Of a stretch of DNA of 64,000 bases, positions 59,401-62,400 are shown one piece after another; position 1 is the first letter of the stretch, and each line of letters begins with the position of its first letter. The notes beneath the pieces are model-generated. The model saw nothing but the letters and a program-made list of their open reading frames with translations, ran no database searches and was not told the DNA's origin. The translations under genes were made by a program, and so were the position numbers. The DNA is from Liolophura sinensis (Eukaryota; Mollusca; Polyplacophora; Chitonida; Chitonidae): positions 10,971,338 to 11,035,337 of the forward strand of contig NC_088302.1 in NCBI RefSeq assembly GCF_032854445.1, read 5' to 3'.

Positions 59401-62400
59401 ATTTTAATGAATCCTGAATGATTCCTTGAAAAGCCATGGTATTAATGCCAACAATTTGAAAGCCTACTTTAACAACAAGCAAGTCTTTTACTATTAATAT
59501 TAACAACTGAAATGGTTTCATAAATTATTTTAAATATAATGTACCTAGTATTTTATGTTAAGAATGAAAACAACTCCATCTTATACTTACAGGTAAATAT
59601 TTAGCTCCAGCGCCTGTCATCACTTCTAATGTTAGACTCATTTATATGCAAGTTACATTTCACTTACTCTGCAAGCAATTTTCATCATCCTGGTGAAAAG
59701 GCTGTTGACAATAGTTTCCATGGTAACACCAGCTGCTGGGTAAGGCAACAACACCACACAACCATCACTCAATACAAGATCAGCAGCAGACTGAAACATG
59801 GCAACGGCAAGAAAAGTTCATGTAAATGAAATATGTGGAAGCATCCATTGATCGGAGCTAATCCTGAATAGAAGCATAAGTGTCCATGAGCAATACTAGT
59901 TCAGTGTCAAGTCACAGTCATACATGTACCAGTGTCAAAGTGCGATAATAGTAATGTCAAGGCACAGTGATACATGTACCAGTCTCAAAGTGTGATAATA
60001 GTAATGTTAAGGCACAGTGATACATGTACCAGTGTCAAAGTGTGATAATAGTAATGTCAAGGCACAGTGATACATGTACCAGTGTCAAAGTGTGATAATA
60101 GTAATGTCAAGGCACAGTGATACATGTACCAGTGTCAAAGTGTGATAATAGTAATGTCAAGGCACAGTGATACATGTACCAGTCTCAAAGTGTGATAATA
60201 GTAATGTCAAGGCACAGTGATACATGTACCAGTGTCAAAGTGTGATAATAGTAATGTCAAGGCACAGTGATACATGTACCAGTGTCAAAGTGTGATAATA
60301 GTAATGTCAAGGCAATATAAATGAATGATTATCGCTTAACACCACATCGGCAATTTTCTCAGCCATATCGTGGTGATCACGGCCACATAATGTCAGCATG
60401 GTCAGTGTCAAAGAAATATAGTGACAGCGTCTAACAATTTTGGTGACCGGTATCAAAGCAATATGTTGGCGTGTCAAAGCAATATGTTGGCAGTGTCAAA
60501 GCAATGTGTGGCAGTGTCAAACCAATGTGTGGCAGTGTCAAAGCAATATATTGGTAGTGTCAAAGCAATGTGTGGCAGTGTCCAAGACATATTTTCTCAC
60601 TGTCAATGTAATATACAGTGTCAAAGCAATATGTTGGCAGTGTCAAAGCGATATAATGGCACTGTCAAAGCAACATGCTGGCAGTGTCAAAGCAATGTGT
60701 GGCAGTGTCCAAGAAATATTGTTTCACTGTCAATGTAATATACAGTGTCAAAGCAATATGTTGGCAGTGTCAAAGCAATGTGTGGCAATGTCAAACCAAT
60801 GTGTGGCAGTGTCAAAGCAATATATTGGTAGTGTCAAAGCAATGTGTGGCAGTGTCCAAGAAATATTTTTTCACTGTCAATGCAATATACTGGTAGTGTC
60901 AAAGCAATATACTGGTAGTGTCAAAGCAATATAATGGCAGTGTCAAAGCAATATGTTGGCACAGATTTCTCCTTATTACTCTCTTAGTTGACATTTTTCA
61001 GAAATATGGGCCTAGGAGGTTTAATTAGGATTCAAATACAATTCATTTTTGTATTTAGCTGAACCAAGTCAAAAATTCTGAATTTCTTTCGGCGGTATGT
61101 CCCTTAAAAACATAGTGACGGCAGAAAGAGCACACAATGATGACGATGTTAAAGAAATATGCTGATGGCAATGTCACAGCAATAGGATGGCAGCGTTAAA
61201 ATGTGATGATGGCAGTGTTAAAATGTGAGGTGGCAGAAAAAGAAACATGAAGGTTGTGTAAAGGAAACGTGACAAGGTCAAGGTTTTGTTATGGTAGTGT
61301 CAAAACATCATGATTGCAATTTAAACAATGCATTTATTTATTTATTTGATTGTTGTTTTGGGTTTTTTTTTTTTTTGCCGTACTCAAGAACATTTCATTT
61401 TTATGACAGTGGCCGCCAATATGGTGGGAGGAAACCTTAGAGGAAAGCAGGCAGAGCCCAGAGGAAACCCATGACCATCCACAGGTTGCTGATAGGTTTT
61501 TCCATGTACAACCATACAGGGAGACAGAATGAGCTGGATTTAAACTCACAACAACTACACTGGTGAGATCGAGGCCCTGGCACGCTAACCACCTTGGCCA
61601 CAGAGGCCCCTAAGGTGATGGTAAAGCATGTAGAATGGCAAAGGCATGATTAAACATCTACTATAGCTCGCCACTAAAATGTCAACCTCTGCTTAGCATA
61701 ATGTGTGATGTCTCACCTCATCATGAGGAACTTCAAACAGGTTAAAGCTGTAGGTACATTTGTCCACATGCCAATCAGGCCAGTAAGCCACGCCTCTTTC
61801 TCCGTCTAACCCACCCGATACGCCCGTCAGCTGATGACCTACAGATGAAATGAGCTTCTTGTCCAGTAATATCACAGCCTTGTGACAGGTCATGGGGGCA
61901 TCTCCCTTCGCCCCTAACAACAAACAAAACAGGTAAAATTAACCTCTAACAATGAAGAAATCTGGTAAAATAACAGGGCTGCAGAACCTATCAAGCCAGA
62001 AACAAATCTAGTCTACAGAAGGGTAAATACTGATCAACTGAGGCACAAATAAGTATGCGCCAATATATTAACCAATTTAAAATCAATATTAACTTACCAA
62101 AAACTATCCTACAAATTTGGCTAATAAGGCCAAAATTAAAATATTGTTGGTTTGATGTTACAAGCTGTTTATAACAAAAAAGGGTAGGTAGGTAGTTTCC
62201 ATTTTTCTAAATTTCCAAATTTTATTTTGACAAGCTTCGCGAAGGATCAAATATTTATTCTGTCTCCCAAACATCATTCAATGTACATGCTTGTCTAAAG
62301 TAAGAAGCGTGTATGCACCCAAGTGATCCGCAGCTCAGATCACCAGCTATGACCTAATTCACACTGTCTAAAACATTTATACATGAGGAAGACGACAGCC

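Noticed and set aside
2317-61913. Two separate head-to-tail ROCO genes
   Set aside because: Not excluded, but I found no stop-containing last exon, polyadenylation signal context or first exon between 52 and 34.7 kb, and phase is unbroken across the region.
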